Notes: generated by a model not told the origin, from the letters alone. A stretch of 64,000 nt of DNA from Fimbriimonadaceae bacterium (GCA_019638795.1 JAHBTB010000001.1:248001-312000), one strand, 5' to 3'. Counted from the stretch's first letter, positions 10,306 through 19,021 are shown. Numbers and translations: made by a program.

Positions 10306-12165
10306 CCGCCCGGCCGCCAACCAAACCTGCATGGATCCCTGCCCTCGGTTGCCCCACGTCGCGTAGGGCACGAGGGCGGCGGTGACCGGCATCATCTGCC
10401 GTGCCTTGGCCTGGTAGAGCGGGCCATGCCAGTCCGCCGCGTCGATGGCGCCGTGGACATGGAGGCGGTGACCCACGCGGGGGTCTGCGTCGGACGATTC
10501 CGTCAACCCGGCCGACTCATCGACGACAAACCGCTGGACGCGGGCGCCGAGGTCTTTTTCCTCCAGGCAGTACACGAGCGGGCCGCGCTGGACGGCGACG
10601 CGGCCGATGTTCGCATTGACGCGCGGGTCGCACCGGAGGAACTCCGGCCGAAGCTCCAAATCGAGGACCACCTCGTCGCCGTCCTTCCACTCCTTTGTCC
10701 ACGAAAGGTAGCCGTGGGCGGGATGGGTGTGCCCGGGGCACGACCACGTGGTCGCTGTCCCGGGCACTCGCACCCGGAGCGTGCCGTAGACCGGTGACTG
10801 CGGGTGCACCCGGACCACGACACTTCCCTTGTGGGGATATTCAGACTCGACGACGACTTTGACGGGGACCCCGCTCATCTCGGCCTGGGCCTCCATGGCG
10901 AGGGGCACGTCCACCGAGACGGTCCCTCCTCCCCACGACACCAAGTATCGACCGAGGGAGAGGATAAACCGGGCGATGTTCGGCGGGCAACACGCGCAAT
11001 CGAACCATGGCTGGCGGATGTGGTCCCCCTCGGACTCCAGCGGGTTTTCGTAATGGTAAGCCGTGCCGGCAAAGTCCATCCCCGAGAGGACGCCGTTGAA
11101 CAGGGAACGCTCAAAGATGTCGAAGAACCTGCCGTCACCGAAGGCGGCCCCCATGCGGGCGGCCCACATGCACAGGCCGATCCCCGCGCAGGTCTCGGCA
11201 TATGCGGTGCGGTTCGGCAGGTCGAAGTCGGTGGTGAAGCCTTCGTTGGCAAAGCTCGAGCCGATGCCGCCGGTGACATACATCCGCCGCTCGGTCAAGG
11301 ACGACCAGATGCGGAGGAGCGCCTCGCTCAGCCCCGTGTCGTCGCCGCCGTAGACGTCCATCGCGCCACAGTACTGGTACATGGCGCGGACGGCATGGCC
11401 GACCGCGGTCGTCTGGTCCCGTAGCGGCTTGTCGTCTTGGGCGTACGAGCCGTCGTACTTCCCTGCGTCGCACCAGATGGTGGGCAGCGTCGGGGCAAAG
11501 GCGAGAGAAACCGGGTCGTTGATCTCGTCCTCAAAGGGGCTCGGGCGTGTCCCCCGCTGGTCGGTCATCCACCGGGACAGTTCCAGGTCGCCCGGCCTCC
11601 CGAACTGCCTGGCCGTGCGGGCCAGGCCGATCTCGACTTCCTCGTGCCCCCCGTACCCCCGCCGTCGGCCCGGCCCGAAGGTGGACACCAAGTGGTCGGC
11701 CACACTCTCGCCCAATGCCTGCCACCGCCCGCCGCCGAGGACTTCTTCCGCGGCGCAACAGGCCTCCAAGAGGTGCCCCATGCAATACATCTCGTGCTTC
11801 GCCGCCAGACAGAGATAGCGCTTGTCGGGGTGGGCCAGAGAAATGAACGTGCCGACGTAACCGTCGGCATGCTGGGCCCCTTCGACCAAGCCGAGTGCCT
11901 CGTCGAGGATGGCCTTGAGGTGTGGCTCCGGCGTCAGGGCGTGCGCGTAAGCGGCCGCCTCGGCGAGCTTGTAGACGTCGCTGTCGTTGTAGTACCGGCC
12001 GGCGAAACCGCCCTTCTCTCCCCGGGCGACGCGGCGAAAGTTTTCCGTCCGGCCCGTCTCCTCGCACATGCGCCACTGGTGCGACAACCCCTGATGGATA
12101 AGGGCGTCCTGCCAGGCGACGACAAGGGGCGCGGTGACACGGACGCGCGTGTGGGGAGCGAGCAC
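10300..12165 (-). CDS. GH127 (DUF1680) beta-L-arabinofuranosidase-like glycosidase
   Basis: The 621-residue protein matches the GH127 family along its length: RYYNDSDVYKLAEAAAYA, HAVRAMYQYCGAMDVY, MYVTGGIGSSFANEGF, LPNRTAYAETCAGIGLCMWA and WFDCACCPPNIARF. GH127 enzymes use a zinc-coordinated cysteine nucleophile; the residues corresponding to the known site are Glu324, Cys326, Cys392 and Cys393, all present. They release beta-L-arabinofuranose from arabinooligosaccharides or glycoprotein glycans. No signal peptide is visible, so it is probably cytoplasmic. The start is a GTG at 12163-12165. It stands alone and is divergent from the sigma factor gene. Confidence 0.92.
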   Translation of the reverse strand: MLAPHTRVRVTAPLVVAWQDALIHQGLSHQWRMCEETGRTENFRRVARGEKGGFAGRYYNDSDVYKLAEAAAYAHALTPEPHLKAILDEALGLVEGAQHADGYVGTFISLAHPDKRYLCLAAKHEMYCMGHLLEACCAAEEVLGGGRWQALGESVADHLVSTFGPGRRRGYGGHEEVEIGLARTARQFGRPGDLELSRWMTDQRGTRPSPFEDEINDPVSLAFAPTLPTIWCDAGKYDGSYAQDDKPLRDQTTAVGHAVRAMYQYCGAMDVYGGDDTGLSEALLRIWSSLTERRMYVTGGIGSSFANEGFTTDFDLPNRTAYAETCAGIGLCMWAARMGAAFGDGRFFDIFERSLFNGVLSGMDFAGTAYHYENPLESEGDHIRQPWFDCACCPPNIARFILSLGRYLVSWGGGTVSVDVPLAMEAQAEMSGVPVKVVVESEYPHKGSVVVRVHPQSPVYGTLRVRVPGTATTWSCPGHTHPAHGYLSWTKEWKDGDEVVLDLELRPEFLRCDPRVNANIGRVAVQRGPLVYCLEEKDLGARVQRFVVDESAGLTESSDADPRVGHRLHVHGAIDAADWHGPLYQAKARQMMPVTAALVPYATWGNRGQGSMQVWLAAGRA

Positions 12166-12222
12166 GGTTCATTGTGCCTGTTTAGAAGCGTCGTTTGGGC
12201 AGGACTGGGAACCAGAACGGGT

Positions 12223-12228
12223 TAGAAT
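12223..12228 (+). promoter_or_regulatory. Candidate -10 (TAGAAT) for the ECF sigma/anti-sigma operon
   Basis: GGTTAGAAT lies in the divergent region between the GH127 and sigma factor genes. A transcript would start near 12235, giving a leader of about 65 nt to the preferred ATG at 12301, or almost none to an in-frame ATG at 12238. Confidence 0.45.
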
Positions 12229-12300
12229 CCATTGTGGATGCCAGTGGCGATTACAATCGCTTTGCCGACAATGGTGGGCGTCCGTGACCAGCGGCAACCA

Positions 12301-12828
12301 ATGAGTCTGTTTGCCCGGCCCCGGGACTTCGAGTCCAGTGTGCGCGACGAGCTACCCGTGCTCTATCGCGTGGCGCGGCGCATGGGGTGCACGTCCGAAG
12401 AGGCGGAGGACTTGGTCCAGACCGCTCTGGTCAAGGCGTACCAAGCCTGGAGCCGCTTCGACGGCCGTCACCTCCGGAGTTGGCTGGTGCGCATCCTGCG
12501 CAATGAAAGGCTCATGGCCCTCCGTGGCGCCAAGCCGACGACGAGCCTGGACGAACCCGAGGCCGGTGAGGTTGCTGAAGCCCCGTTCTGGGACAAGCTC
12601 GCCTGGAAACTCGAGGCCGACCAACTCTTGGCCGAGCTTGACCGGCTGCCCGACATCTACCGCGACACCGTCCACCTATGCGACGTCGAGCAACTCTCCT
12701 ACGAGGAGGCCGCCGACGTGATGGACGTGCCCGTCGGCACGGTGCGCTCGCGGCTGTTCCGCGCCCGTGCCCTGTTGCGCGACCGCCTCAACTCGACCTT
12801 TGGCGACCCCCAGGAGGCCCGGTCATGA
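12301..12828 (+). CDS. ECF-family RNA polymerase sigma factor
   Basis: The 175-residue protein has sigma region 2 (ELPVLYRVARRMGCTSEEAE, then DLVQTALVKAYQAWSRFDGR) and region 4 with the helix-turn-helix YEEAADVMDVPVGTVRSRLF. It should direct RNA polymerase to a stress or envelope regulon. The preferred start gives the normal short N-tail; an in-frame ATG at 12238 and a TTG at 12232 would add 21-23 residues whose codons are unlike the rest of the gene. The gene overlaps the next by 4 bp (ATGA), the usual layout of a sigma factor with its membrane anti-sigma partner. No comparable gene is adjacent that would indicate the regulon. Confidence 0.88.
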   Translation: MSLFARPRDFESSVRDELPVLYRVARRMGCTSEEAEDLVQTALVKAYQAWSRFDGRHLRSWLVRILRNERLMALRGAKPTTSLDEPEAGEVAEAPFWDKLAWKLEADQLLAELDRLPDIYRDTVHLCDVEQLSYEEAADVMDVPVGTVRSRLFRARALLRDRLNSTFGDPQEARS

Positions 12829-13562
12829 CGCGGTTTGACTGGCAGGCCTATGACGACGGCTCGATGGACGTGGCCACCCGCGCCCAGGCAGAGCAAGCCC
12901 TCGCCACGTCCGACCAGGCACGCCGCGAACTGGAGCAGTTCCGGGCATTTCGCGTCCAGCTGCGCGATGCGGCCATGGCCGAGCCCGTGCCCGTCGAACG
13001 ATTGCAGGCGCGGCTCCAAGTGGTGGTCCGTCCGGGGCGTCCCGCCCGCACGTACCGCGTCGCCACATGGACGGCCGGCCTCGCCGCCGCCGCATGCCTG
13101 GCGGTCGTCTTCGTCCTGGCCCGGGCGCCCCGCATCGACGAGGTCAGCACGCCGGCCGTCGCGATCGAGACAACCGTCCATGAGCCGCGGGCCGTGCGCG
13201 ACTGGCTGGCCAGCGGCACCGGCCTCCCTGTCCCCGAGATCCGCCTTGCCGGGCTCGACGCCTCCATCGCCGGAGCGAGCCACGGGAAGGACTGGATCGC
13301 CTGGAAGGTGACGATGTGCGGCGACGAGTACGTCATCTACGGCCGCGAGAGCAACAACTGGTTTGACCATGCCACCGAAATCCAGACCGGCCTGAAGCCC
13401 ATGTACGTCGACGGCAAACACGTCGGCTGGTACTGCGGCATGGGCATGGCCTACATCGTCAAGGGCGGCACCGAAGAGGGACGCCTGCAACTGGCGAAAA
13501 GGGCCTGCATGGAGACCCCCTCCGCGGTCAAGATGAGTCAGTCGCCGGCCGAACGGACCTGA
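12825..13562 (+). CDS. Putative membrane anti-sigma factor paired with the upstream ECF sigma
   Basis: The 245-residue protein starts inside the sigma stop codon. An N-terminal cytosolic region (FDWQAYDDGSMDVATRAQ, then helices) resembles anti-sigma domains but lacks the zinc HxxxCxxC motif. One membrane helix lies at about 76-96. The extracytoplasmic part ends in VGWYCGMGMAYIVKGGTEEG plus a helix, a layout shared with the second anti-sigma at 29252. It has two Cys residues in the outer domain (TMCGDEY and WYCGM). Role inferred mainly from position and topology. Its last 25 bp overlap the convergent GH15 gene. Confidence 0.78.
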   Translation: MTRFDWQAYDDGSMDVATRAQAEQALATSDQARRELEQFRAFRVQLRDAAMAEPVPVERLQARLQVVVRPGRPARTYRVATWTAGLAAAACLAVVFVLARAPRIDEVSTPAVAIETTVHEPRAVRDWLASGTGLPVPEIRLAGLDASIAGASHGKDWIAWKVTMCGDEYVIYGRESNNWFDHATEIQTGLKPMYVDGKHVGWYCGMGMAYIVKGGTEEGRLQLAKRACMETPSAVKMSQSPAERT

Positions 13563-15442
13563 CACAGCCGCACTGTCTCGAGTACCTCGACGTGGCTCCA
13601 TGGGAGCGGGCTCACGCTGAGCGGCTCACCTGTCTCCGGGTGATATTGCTCGGCCAGGACGTAGGTCGTCTCGGCCCTCGCAACCGCCCAGTCCAACCAA
13701 TTCCTCGCCTGGACTAGGTCTCCCAGCCGGGCCCGGGCCTGAGCCACCCACATCGCGGAGATGACCCACGGGTTACCCGGATAGTCGTCCGACTGCCGAA
13801 AATAGTAGTCCCCGGCATACCTCGCCACGCCCCCGACGGGCGACTTCACACCGAGGTCGGCTTCCACCCACGCGACGGTGTCGCGCAGCAGCTCCAGGTC
13901 TTGGGAAAAGGAGGGTCTGAGGAGCCCGGCGAGGACGCTGGAGTCGGGGGTGTCGTCCACGGTCGCCCTGGCGCCGTCGCGACGGACAAACATCCGGGCC
14001 AGACGCCCGGTCACTGGGCTCGTGAAGAGCGCGGACGCCTGGCTGCGCATCCGGTCGGCGGCGGCGCGCAACTCCTCCGGGTCGAACCCGCGGTCGTGGG
14101 CGGCGAGGTAGCCGGCCGCGTCCCGTAAGGCGTCGACCACCGTGGCGGTGGTCCAGAAATGGACGCCCCGACGCTCCTCCCACAAGTCCCAGCTGGGCAG
14201 CGGTAAGCCGTCGTCGGCCCGGTGGTCGAGCATGAACTGGGCCAACGCCTTGACGAGCGGCACGTAGGCAGGGTCGTCCTTGGCCCCCTTGGCCAACATC
14301 GAGACGTAGAGCGCGGTCTCGTCTTGTTGGAACGGCACCTCGGGGCCTTCCTCGGTGGTCCAGGGATGCCAACTCGCTGCGACGCTCCCGCTGGGCAGAT
14401 ACTTCTGCAGAAAGTACGGCTTGTAGCGGTCGGCCTGGTCCCCCAAGATGTCGCGGCCAAAGGCGATCAAGTTTTGGACGCACGTGGTGTGGCCGTTCTC
14501 CAGACACTGCATCGCCGCGACGCTGGCGTCGCGGAACCATACCGACCCGTAGGTCGCCCGGTTGGTCTGCATGATGTCGCTGTCGAGGCTGGCCACCAGC
14601 CCACCCTCCTTGGCGTAGTGGGCCTCGATGATCTCCAGGCTCTGGGCGCACAGGCGGTCGACGGGTCCGCCCAACCCAGTCGCGGGGACGGTCACCGGTC
14701 GGCAGGCAAACCAGTCGTCGTCCAACGACCCGACGAGGGCGCGGTGCTCACGCTCGATGTGGGGCGCCTCGGTGGCCGCGGCGGTGACAACCCATAAGGG
14801 TACCGAATCACCAGGGCCGATCGGAAGGCTGATCCCCATTGTCGAGTCAACGCTGCCCTGTTCGACCGGCTTGCCGCTCAGATGACCGTCCTCGGCGTCT
14901 TTGTAGGTTCCCAGGAACCCGTTGAACGCCTTCATGCCGCAGGCCCACTGGTCCATCGCCCGGCCGTCGTCCATTTGGAATCCAAATGATATGTAGACCT
15001 GGTCTTTGTAGTGGACGACCGCGCCAAGGCCAGGGTGATAAAAGGCGGTGTCCCCGATGTCGGTCTCGTTGATCCGCAGGTCGTGAGTCTGAAACAGCCG
15101 GACCTCGCGGTGCCACCGGGCGAGGTTGCGGACGGTCAGACGGCGGGCCCACCAGTCGTGGTGCGGGTGCACCGTCTCGACGATGGTCACCTCCAACTCC
15201 AAGGCGGAGTTGTGGAGCCGGGCCTCGGCGACCAGCGAGCCGACCCGGTAGGCCTGGTGGCACTCCCACGCCCCCTCGTCACACCATTCGAACCGCCCGT
15301 CCACCCACACGCCTAGCCGGACCTTGTGAGCCGACAGGTGGTTGGGACAACCGACTTCGGGATAGAAGAGGTCGCGGACGGAGTGGCGGCGGTCCATCGC
15401 CACCGTGAGCCGGTTGTTGCCGAGAACGACAGGTCGCGGCAT
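13538..15442 (-). CDS. GH15 glucoamylase/glucodextranase-like glycoside hydrolase
   Basis: The 634-residue protein has an N-terminal beta-sandwich (about 1-250, starting VLGNNRLTVAMDRRHSVRDL) and a C-terminal (alpha/alpha)6 barrel. GH15 hallmarks are YGSVWFRDASVAA, PSWDLWEERRGVHFWT with the acid Glu near residue 420, NPWVISAMWVAQARARLG, and LAEQYHPETGEPLSVSPLPW with the base Glu near 597. GH15 enzymes release glucose from alpha-glucans such as starch, dextran or glycogen, or trehalose in some clades. No signal peptide is visible, so it probably acts on intracellular glycogen or imported oligosaccharides. It starts 3 bp after the nuclease gene and is co-transcribed with it. Confidence 0.9.
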   Translation of the reverse strand: MPRPVVLGNNRLTVAMDRRHSVRDLFYPEVGCPNHLSAHKVRLGVWVDGRFEWCDEGAWECHQAYRVGSLVAEARLHNSALELEVTIVETVHPHHDWWARRLTVRNLARWHREVRLFQTHDLRINETDIGDTAFYHPGLGAVVHYKDQVYISFGFQMDDGRAMDQWACGMKAFNGFLGTYKDAEDGHLSGKPVEQGSVDSTMGISLPIGPGDSVPLWVVTAAATEAPHIEREHRALVGSLDDDWFACRPVTVPATGLGGPVDRLCAQSLEIIEAHYAKEGGLVASLDSDIMQTNRATYGSVWFRDASVAAMQCLENGHTTCVQNLIAFGRDILGDQADRYKPYFLQKYLPSGSVAASWHPWTTEEGPEVPFQQDETALYVSMLAKGAKDDPAYVPLVKALAQFMLDHRADDGLPLPSWDLWEERRGVHFWTTATVVDALRDAAGYLAAHDRGFDPEELRAAADRMRSQASALFTSPVTGRLARMFVRRDGARATVDDTPDSSVLAGLLRPSFSQDLELLRDTVAWVEADLGVKSPVGGVARYAGDYYFRQSDDYPGNPWVISAMWVAQARARLGDLVQARNWLDWAVARAETTYVLAEQYHPETGEPLSVSPLPWSHVEVLETVRLCQVRSAGD

Positions 15443-15445
15443 CGG

Positions 15446-16828
15446 TCAGAGTGCGAAGGACTGTCCCTGCGCCGGGATCTCCGTCTCCCAGCCCAGTTGG
15501 TCTTTGATCCTCTGCTGGAGCGCCAGTTGGGCCGACGGTTCCCCGTGGACGATGAACGTCCGTCGGGGAGCCGTTTTGAAGTTCGACAGCCACCTCATTA
15601 TCTCTTGATAGTCGGCATGGGCGGACAGCATGTCCAGCTTTTCCACCGACGCCCTGACATCGACGTCGTGTCCAAAGAGCCGGACGGTCGGCGCACCTTC
15701 CAACAGGTCGCGCCCCAACGTGCCTTCGGCCTGATAGCCGGTGAAGAGCACGATCGTGGACGGGTCGCCGACATGGGCGAGAAGGTGGTGGGTGATGCGC
15801 CCGCCGGTCAGCATGCCGCTGCCGCTGATCACAATGAACGGCCCCGGGGCGTTGTTGAGCGACTTGCTCATGTTGCGGTCCCGGACGAACTGCACGATGT
15901 CGCGGCGGAACGGGCTGTTGCCCTCGGTCAGGTCGACGTGCAGGTCGTCGTCGACGTCGTCCCCAGGTTCCATGTAGAGGAGCGTCGTGGCCGTCGCCAT
16001 CGGACTGTCCACATAGACCGGCATGTCGGGGAACCGGCCCTCCTTGTGAAGCTCGTTGAAATACCACAGCATCTCTTGGGTCCGACCGATCGCAAACGAC
16101 GGCACGAGGACGACGCTCTGGTCACGCCAGGCCCGGTCCAGTATCTCGGCGATCTTCTCCTTTGCGTCACCCTGCCCGTGAAGCCGGTCGCCGTAAGTGC
16201 TTTCGACGACCAGGTACTCGGCGTGCTCGACTGGCGTGGGGTCTTTCAGGATCGGACGGTCGTAGCGCCCCAGGTCGCCGCCCATCAAGATGCGTTCGCC
16301 ATTGTCAAAGTAGATCTCAGCGAAGGCCGAACCTAGGATGTGTCCGGCGGGGATGTACCGGAAGGTCGCACCGCCGGGCAGGTCTTTGAAGTCGTAGAAG
16401 TGGACCGGGACGATGTGCTTCAGCGCCTCGTAGGCGTCGGCCTCGGTGTAGAGCGGCAAGGCGTGACCATGGCGGCTGGTCTGGTGCCGGTTATGGTAGT
16501 TGGCCTCTTCTTCTTGCAGCCTGCCGCTGTCAGGAAGGCTGACCTTGCACAGGCCGAGCGTCGACTTTGTGGCGTAGACCGGGCCGCGGAACCCCTCGCG
16601 GACCAGCTTGGGCAGGAGCCCGATATGGTCGGTGTGGGCGTGGGTCAGGACGACGGCGTCAAGGTCACGGGGCTCGAAGGCGAAAGGTTGCCAGTTCCGT
16701 TGGCGGAGTTCGCGGCTGCCCTGGAACAGCCCACAGTCGACAAGGATCTTCTTCCCGTTCGCGGTGATCAAGTGCTTGGAACCGGTGACGGTCTGTGCCG
16801 CGCCGTGGAAGGCGATGCTCTGGGGCAT
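15446..16828 (-). CDS. Metallo-beta-lactamase/beta-CASP exonuclease (CPSF/YSH1-like)
   Basis: The 460-residue protein has the metal-binding THAHTDHIG (residues 62-70), a second ligand region in PAGHILGSAFAEI, the acidic GGDLGRYDRPI, and the beta-CASP cassette including SGSGMLTGGR and a final HGEPSA, followed by a short C-terminal domain. This is the bacterial RNA-processing branch (zinc-dependent 5-prime-3-prime exo- or endoribonuclease), not a beta-lactamase. All zinc ligands expected by eye are present. The upstream sequence CATAAT lies 5 nt before the ATG, a leaderless-type arrangement. It heads a two-gene operon with the GH15 enzyme, an unexpected functional pairing. Confidence 0.9.
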   Translation of the reverse strand: MPQSIAFHGAAQTVTGSKHLITANGKKILVDCGLFQGSRELRQRNWQPFAFEPRDLDAVVLTHAHTDHIGLLPKLVREGFRGPVYATKSTLGLCKVSLPDSGRLQEEEANYHNRHQTSRHGHALPLYTEADAYEALKHIVPVHFYDFKDLPGGATFRYIPAGHILGSAFAEIYFDNGERILMGGDLGRYDRPILKDPTPVEHAEYLVVESTYGDRLHGQGDAKEKIAEILDRAWRDQSVVLVPSFAIGRTQEMLWYFNELHKEGRFPDMPVYVDSPMATATTLLYMEPGDDVDDDLHVDLTEGNSPFRRDIVQFVRDRNMSKSLNNAPGPFIVISGSGMLTGGRITHHLLAHVGDPSTIVLFTGYQAEGTLGRDLLEGAPTVRLFGHDVDVRASVEKLDMLSAHADYQEIMRWLSNFKTAPRRTFIVHGEPSAQLALQQRIKDQLGWETEIPAQGQSFAL

Positions 16829-16843
16829 GCCGGATTATGGCGC

Positions 16844-16851
16844 GGTAAGCT
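16844..16851 (+). promoter_or_regulatory. Leaderless-type -10 element (GGTAAGCT)
   Basis: GGTAAGCT ends 6 nt before the GTG start of the phosphorylase gene. It shares a 29-bp divergent region with the beta-CASP gene, so two opposed promoters overlap here. Confidence 0.55.
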
Positions 16852-16857
16852 CCGGGG

Positions 16858-17565
16858 GTGCTTCGCGCTGACGTCGGATTGATCGGGGGGACTGGCGTCG
16901 GTTCTCGTCTGGCCGGGCTGGGAGGCACCCCGTTCTTGTTGCCGACTCCCTTCGGGTCCGCCCGCGGCCGGTTGGTCCAGTGGGAGGGATTGACCCTGGC
17001 CTTGGTCAGCCGCCACTCGGCCGGGCACAAGCTGCCACCCCACGCCGTGAACTACCGGGCTATGGCGCACGCTCTCCGCCGGCTGGGGGTGAAGGGATGC
17101 CTGGCCACCGCCGCGGTCGGGTCGCTGAAGAAGGAGGTGGGCGTCGGCAGCATGCTCGCGTGCACGGACCTCGTCGACCTCTCCGGACGGAACCTCACCC
17201 TCTTTGACCTCGAGGTCAACCACGTGGACATGGGCTCATGCTTCCCCCTGGCCTCGGCACTCGCCCAAGACGATGTCAAAGTCGGCGGGGTCTACGTGAA
17301 CGTCAACGGCCCCCGGTACGAGACGCCGGCCGAGATCGTCGCGATGGCCCGGCTGGGCGACGTCGTCGGCATGACCGCCGGATCGGAAGCGGTCGCCTTC
17401 CGCGAGGCCGGGGTGCCCTACGGCTGCCTCACCATTGTGAGCAACTTGGCCGCCGGGCTGGGCGGCGAAACCCTGGAGCACGGCCACGTCACCGACGTCC
17501 TGGAGTCGCTCGGCCCCCGCGTCGTCGAGAATCTGCTGTCTGCGGCGCGGCGAGTCGGCACATGA
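16858..17565 (+). CDS. Purine nucleoside / methylthioadenosine phosphorylase family enzyme
   Basis: The 235-residue protein (GTG start) has the MTAP/PNP signature: LIGGTGVG at the phosphate loop, SRHSAGHKLPPHAVNYRAM (51-69), VNGPRYETPAEI near 150 and VGMTAGSEAVAFREAGVPYG. Phosphorolysis releases a free purine and (methylthio)ribose-1-phosphate. The base-recognition segment reads VSNLAAG; an Asn there is typical of enzymes for 6-oxopurines, whereas MTAP uses Asp, so methylthioinosine or inosine/guanosine may be the substrate (inference). Its stop overlaps the DprA-like start by 4 bp. At 235 residues it is slightly shorter than human MTAP. Confidence 0.87.
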   Translation: MLRADVGLIGGTGVGSRLAGLGGTPFLLPTPFGSARGRLVQWEGLTLALVSRHSAGHKLPPHAVNYRAMAHALRRLGVKGCLATAAVGSLKKEVGVGSMLACTDLVDLSGRNLTLFDLEVNHVDMGSCFPLASALAQDDVKVGGVYVNVNGPRYETPAEIVAMARLGDVVGMTAGSEAVAFREAGVPYGCLTIVSNLAAGLGGETLEHGHVTDVLESLGPRVVENLLSAARRVGT

Positions 17566-18458
17566 AGCCCGTCCCCCGCCGCACCCTCACCCTTGCCCTC
17601 GCCCTGACCCCTGGTGTCGGGGGGAAGACAGTCACCCGGACATTGACCCGCAACGACCTCTTGGGCCGGACGACCGCCGAGTTCCTGAAGGTCGGCGAGG
17701 CCGCCCTCCGCGAGGAATACCGGTTCACCGCCAAGGCCGCCGCCGCCTGGTGCGCCTCGCCCCGGGGCTGGATCGAAGAAGCCGAGTCGCTCTTGGCCAA
17801 GCTGGACCCGTTCGGGATCACTTTGGTCACCGCCGCCGACGCCCACTATCCCCGCAGTATCGAGGCGATCGACCCCGACCCTCCCGGCGTCCTCTACCTC
17901 TACGGCAACACCGCCTTGCTGGAGTCACGGACGTTCAGCGTGTTGCTTTCCCGCGGCGCGCCAAGCGACGCCCTCGCGAAAGCCGAGGCCATCGCCGAAG
18001 AAGGTGTCCTGCAGGGACGGACGCTGGTCAGCAGCCATGACACGCCGGAGTACCAGCGCACCGCCGTCGTACCCCTGCGTTGGGGGGCGCCCCGGACGAT
18101 GGTCTTTGACGCCGGGTTCTTCTCGGTGCTGGGCGACAGTCTGAAGGAGGAGCCGTTCCGAGCCGCGCGACTGTGGCGGTTCGAGTTCGACGCCCGCACC
18201 GACCTTGCCGTCAGCGCCGTCCATCCGTTCAAGCCCTTCCACCCGAACGCCAACCGGGTGCGCGACCGGCTTGTGGCAGGCCTGTCACAGGAGATCAGCC
18301 TGGCGTGGGTGAAAGCGGGCGGCAACATGGAAAGGCTCGCCCGACTTGCGGTGAGGTCGGGCCGGCCGGTGCATGTCTCGCCCGACTCGCCGGCGTTCGA
18401 AGTCGTCCGCGCCTTCGGCGGCCGTCCGATCGAGCCGACCCGTCGGAACTCGCCATGA
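17562..18458 (+). CDS. Divergent DprA/Smf-like DNA processing protein
   Basis: The 298-residue protein aligns by eye with DprA: a helical N-domain, then ADAHYPRSIEAIDPDPPGVL leading into YLYGN, the standard entry to the Rossmann fold, then FHPNANRVRDRLVAGLS in place of the family F-x-x-RNRxIAGLS, and a final VRSGRPVHVSP strand. However the classic GSR motif is replaced by LSRGAPS and the SGxAxGID loop is not recognisable (VSSHDTPEYQ instead). DprA loads RecA on incoming DNA in transformation. This copy may have lost or changed single-stranded DNA binding. It is co-translated with the nucleoside phosphorylase. Confidence 0.72.
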   Translation: MKPVPRRTLTLALALTPGVGGKTVTRTLTRNDLLGRTTAEFLKVGEAALREEYRFTAKAAAAWCASPRGWIEEAESLLAKLDPFGITLVTAADAHYPRSIEAIDPDPPGVLYLYGNTALLESRTFSVLLSRGAPSDALAKAEAIAEEGVLQGRTLVSSHDTPEYQRTAVVPLRWGAPRTMVFDAGFFSVLGDSLKEEPFRAARLWRFEFDARTDLAVSAVHPFKPFHPNANRVRDRLVAGLSQEISLAWVKAGGNMERLARLAVRSGRPVHVSPDSPAFEVVRAFGGRPIEPTRRNSP

Positions 18459-18476
18459 CCAGTCGCCGACCAGGCC

Positions 18477-18484
18477 GGTAAGAT
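18477..18484 (+). promoter_or_regulatory. Leaderless-type -10 element (GGTAAGAT)
   Basis: GGTAAGAT ends exactly 6 nt before the DinB-family ATG at 18491. It is the same octamer as at 5247. Confidence 0.6.
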
Positions 18485-18490
18485 TGCGCC

Positions 18491-19021
18491 ATGTCCGACC
18501 TGGCCGGTCTAGCCCCTTATCTGGCGATGTTCGACGAGTACTACTTTGAGGTAGGCGAAGCTTTCAGAGGGCTGGCCGACGACAAAGTGTGGAGACGCCC
18601 TGACCCGTCTATCCTCTCCGTCGGCGAGTTGGCCGGGCACATCGCCTATTGGGAAGCGGTGCGCTACGCCGGTGGCTCAGAGGGGCAGACGTGGGAATCG
18701 CAGGCCGCGACCAGCCGGATCGAAAGCCCCCTCGTCCGTCCCCACTTCCGCTACTACACGACCACCGTCGCCGGTCCCCTTCCGGCAGGCTTGGAGACGA
18801 TGACCGCGGCACAAGTCCACGCCGAGTTGGTCCGCGTCCATAAGGAGTCGATGGAATCCCTGGCCGCCTCGGGCGTCGGCCTTGACGACCCGGTCCCCGG
18901 ATGGCCCGCCGACACGACCGTCCGCGGGTTCCTGTCCTATTCCCTGTTCCACATCTCCTACCACACGGGCCAGATGTACACCGTGCGCCACCTCCTGGGC
19001 GACGAGACCCCTGACAACTAA
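18491..19021 (+). CDS. DinB/YfiT-like metal-binding four-helix protein
   Basis: The 176-residue protein has the DinB four-helix layout: LAMFDEYYFEVGEAFRGLAD, then SVGELAGHIAYWEAVRYAGG with the first metal-ligand His, and LFHISYHTGQMYTVRHLLGD with the paired H-x3-H of helix 4. DinB superfamily members bind a divalent metal and act in thiol transfer or hydrolysis; the specific reaction cannot be told. It is transcribed alone from a leaderless-type promoter and is convergent with the FliL-like gene. Confidence 0.82.
   Translation: MSDLAGLAPYLAMFDEYYFEVGEAFRGLADDKVWRRPDPSILSVGELAGHIAYWEAVRYAGGSEGQTWESQAATSRIESPLVRPHFRYYTTTVAGPLPAGLETMTAAQVHAELVRVHKESMESLAASGVGLDDPVPGWPADTTVRGFLSYSLFHISYHTGQMYTVRHLLGDETPDN

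Noticed and set aside
12232-12300. Upstream TTG/ATG starts for the ECF sigma factor
   Set aside because: The added residues have codon use unlike the gene and no sigma-region resemblance.
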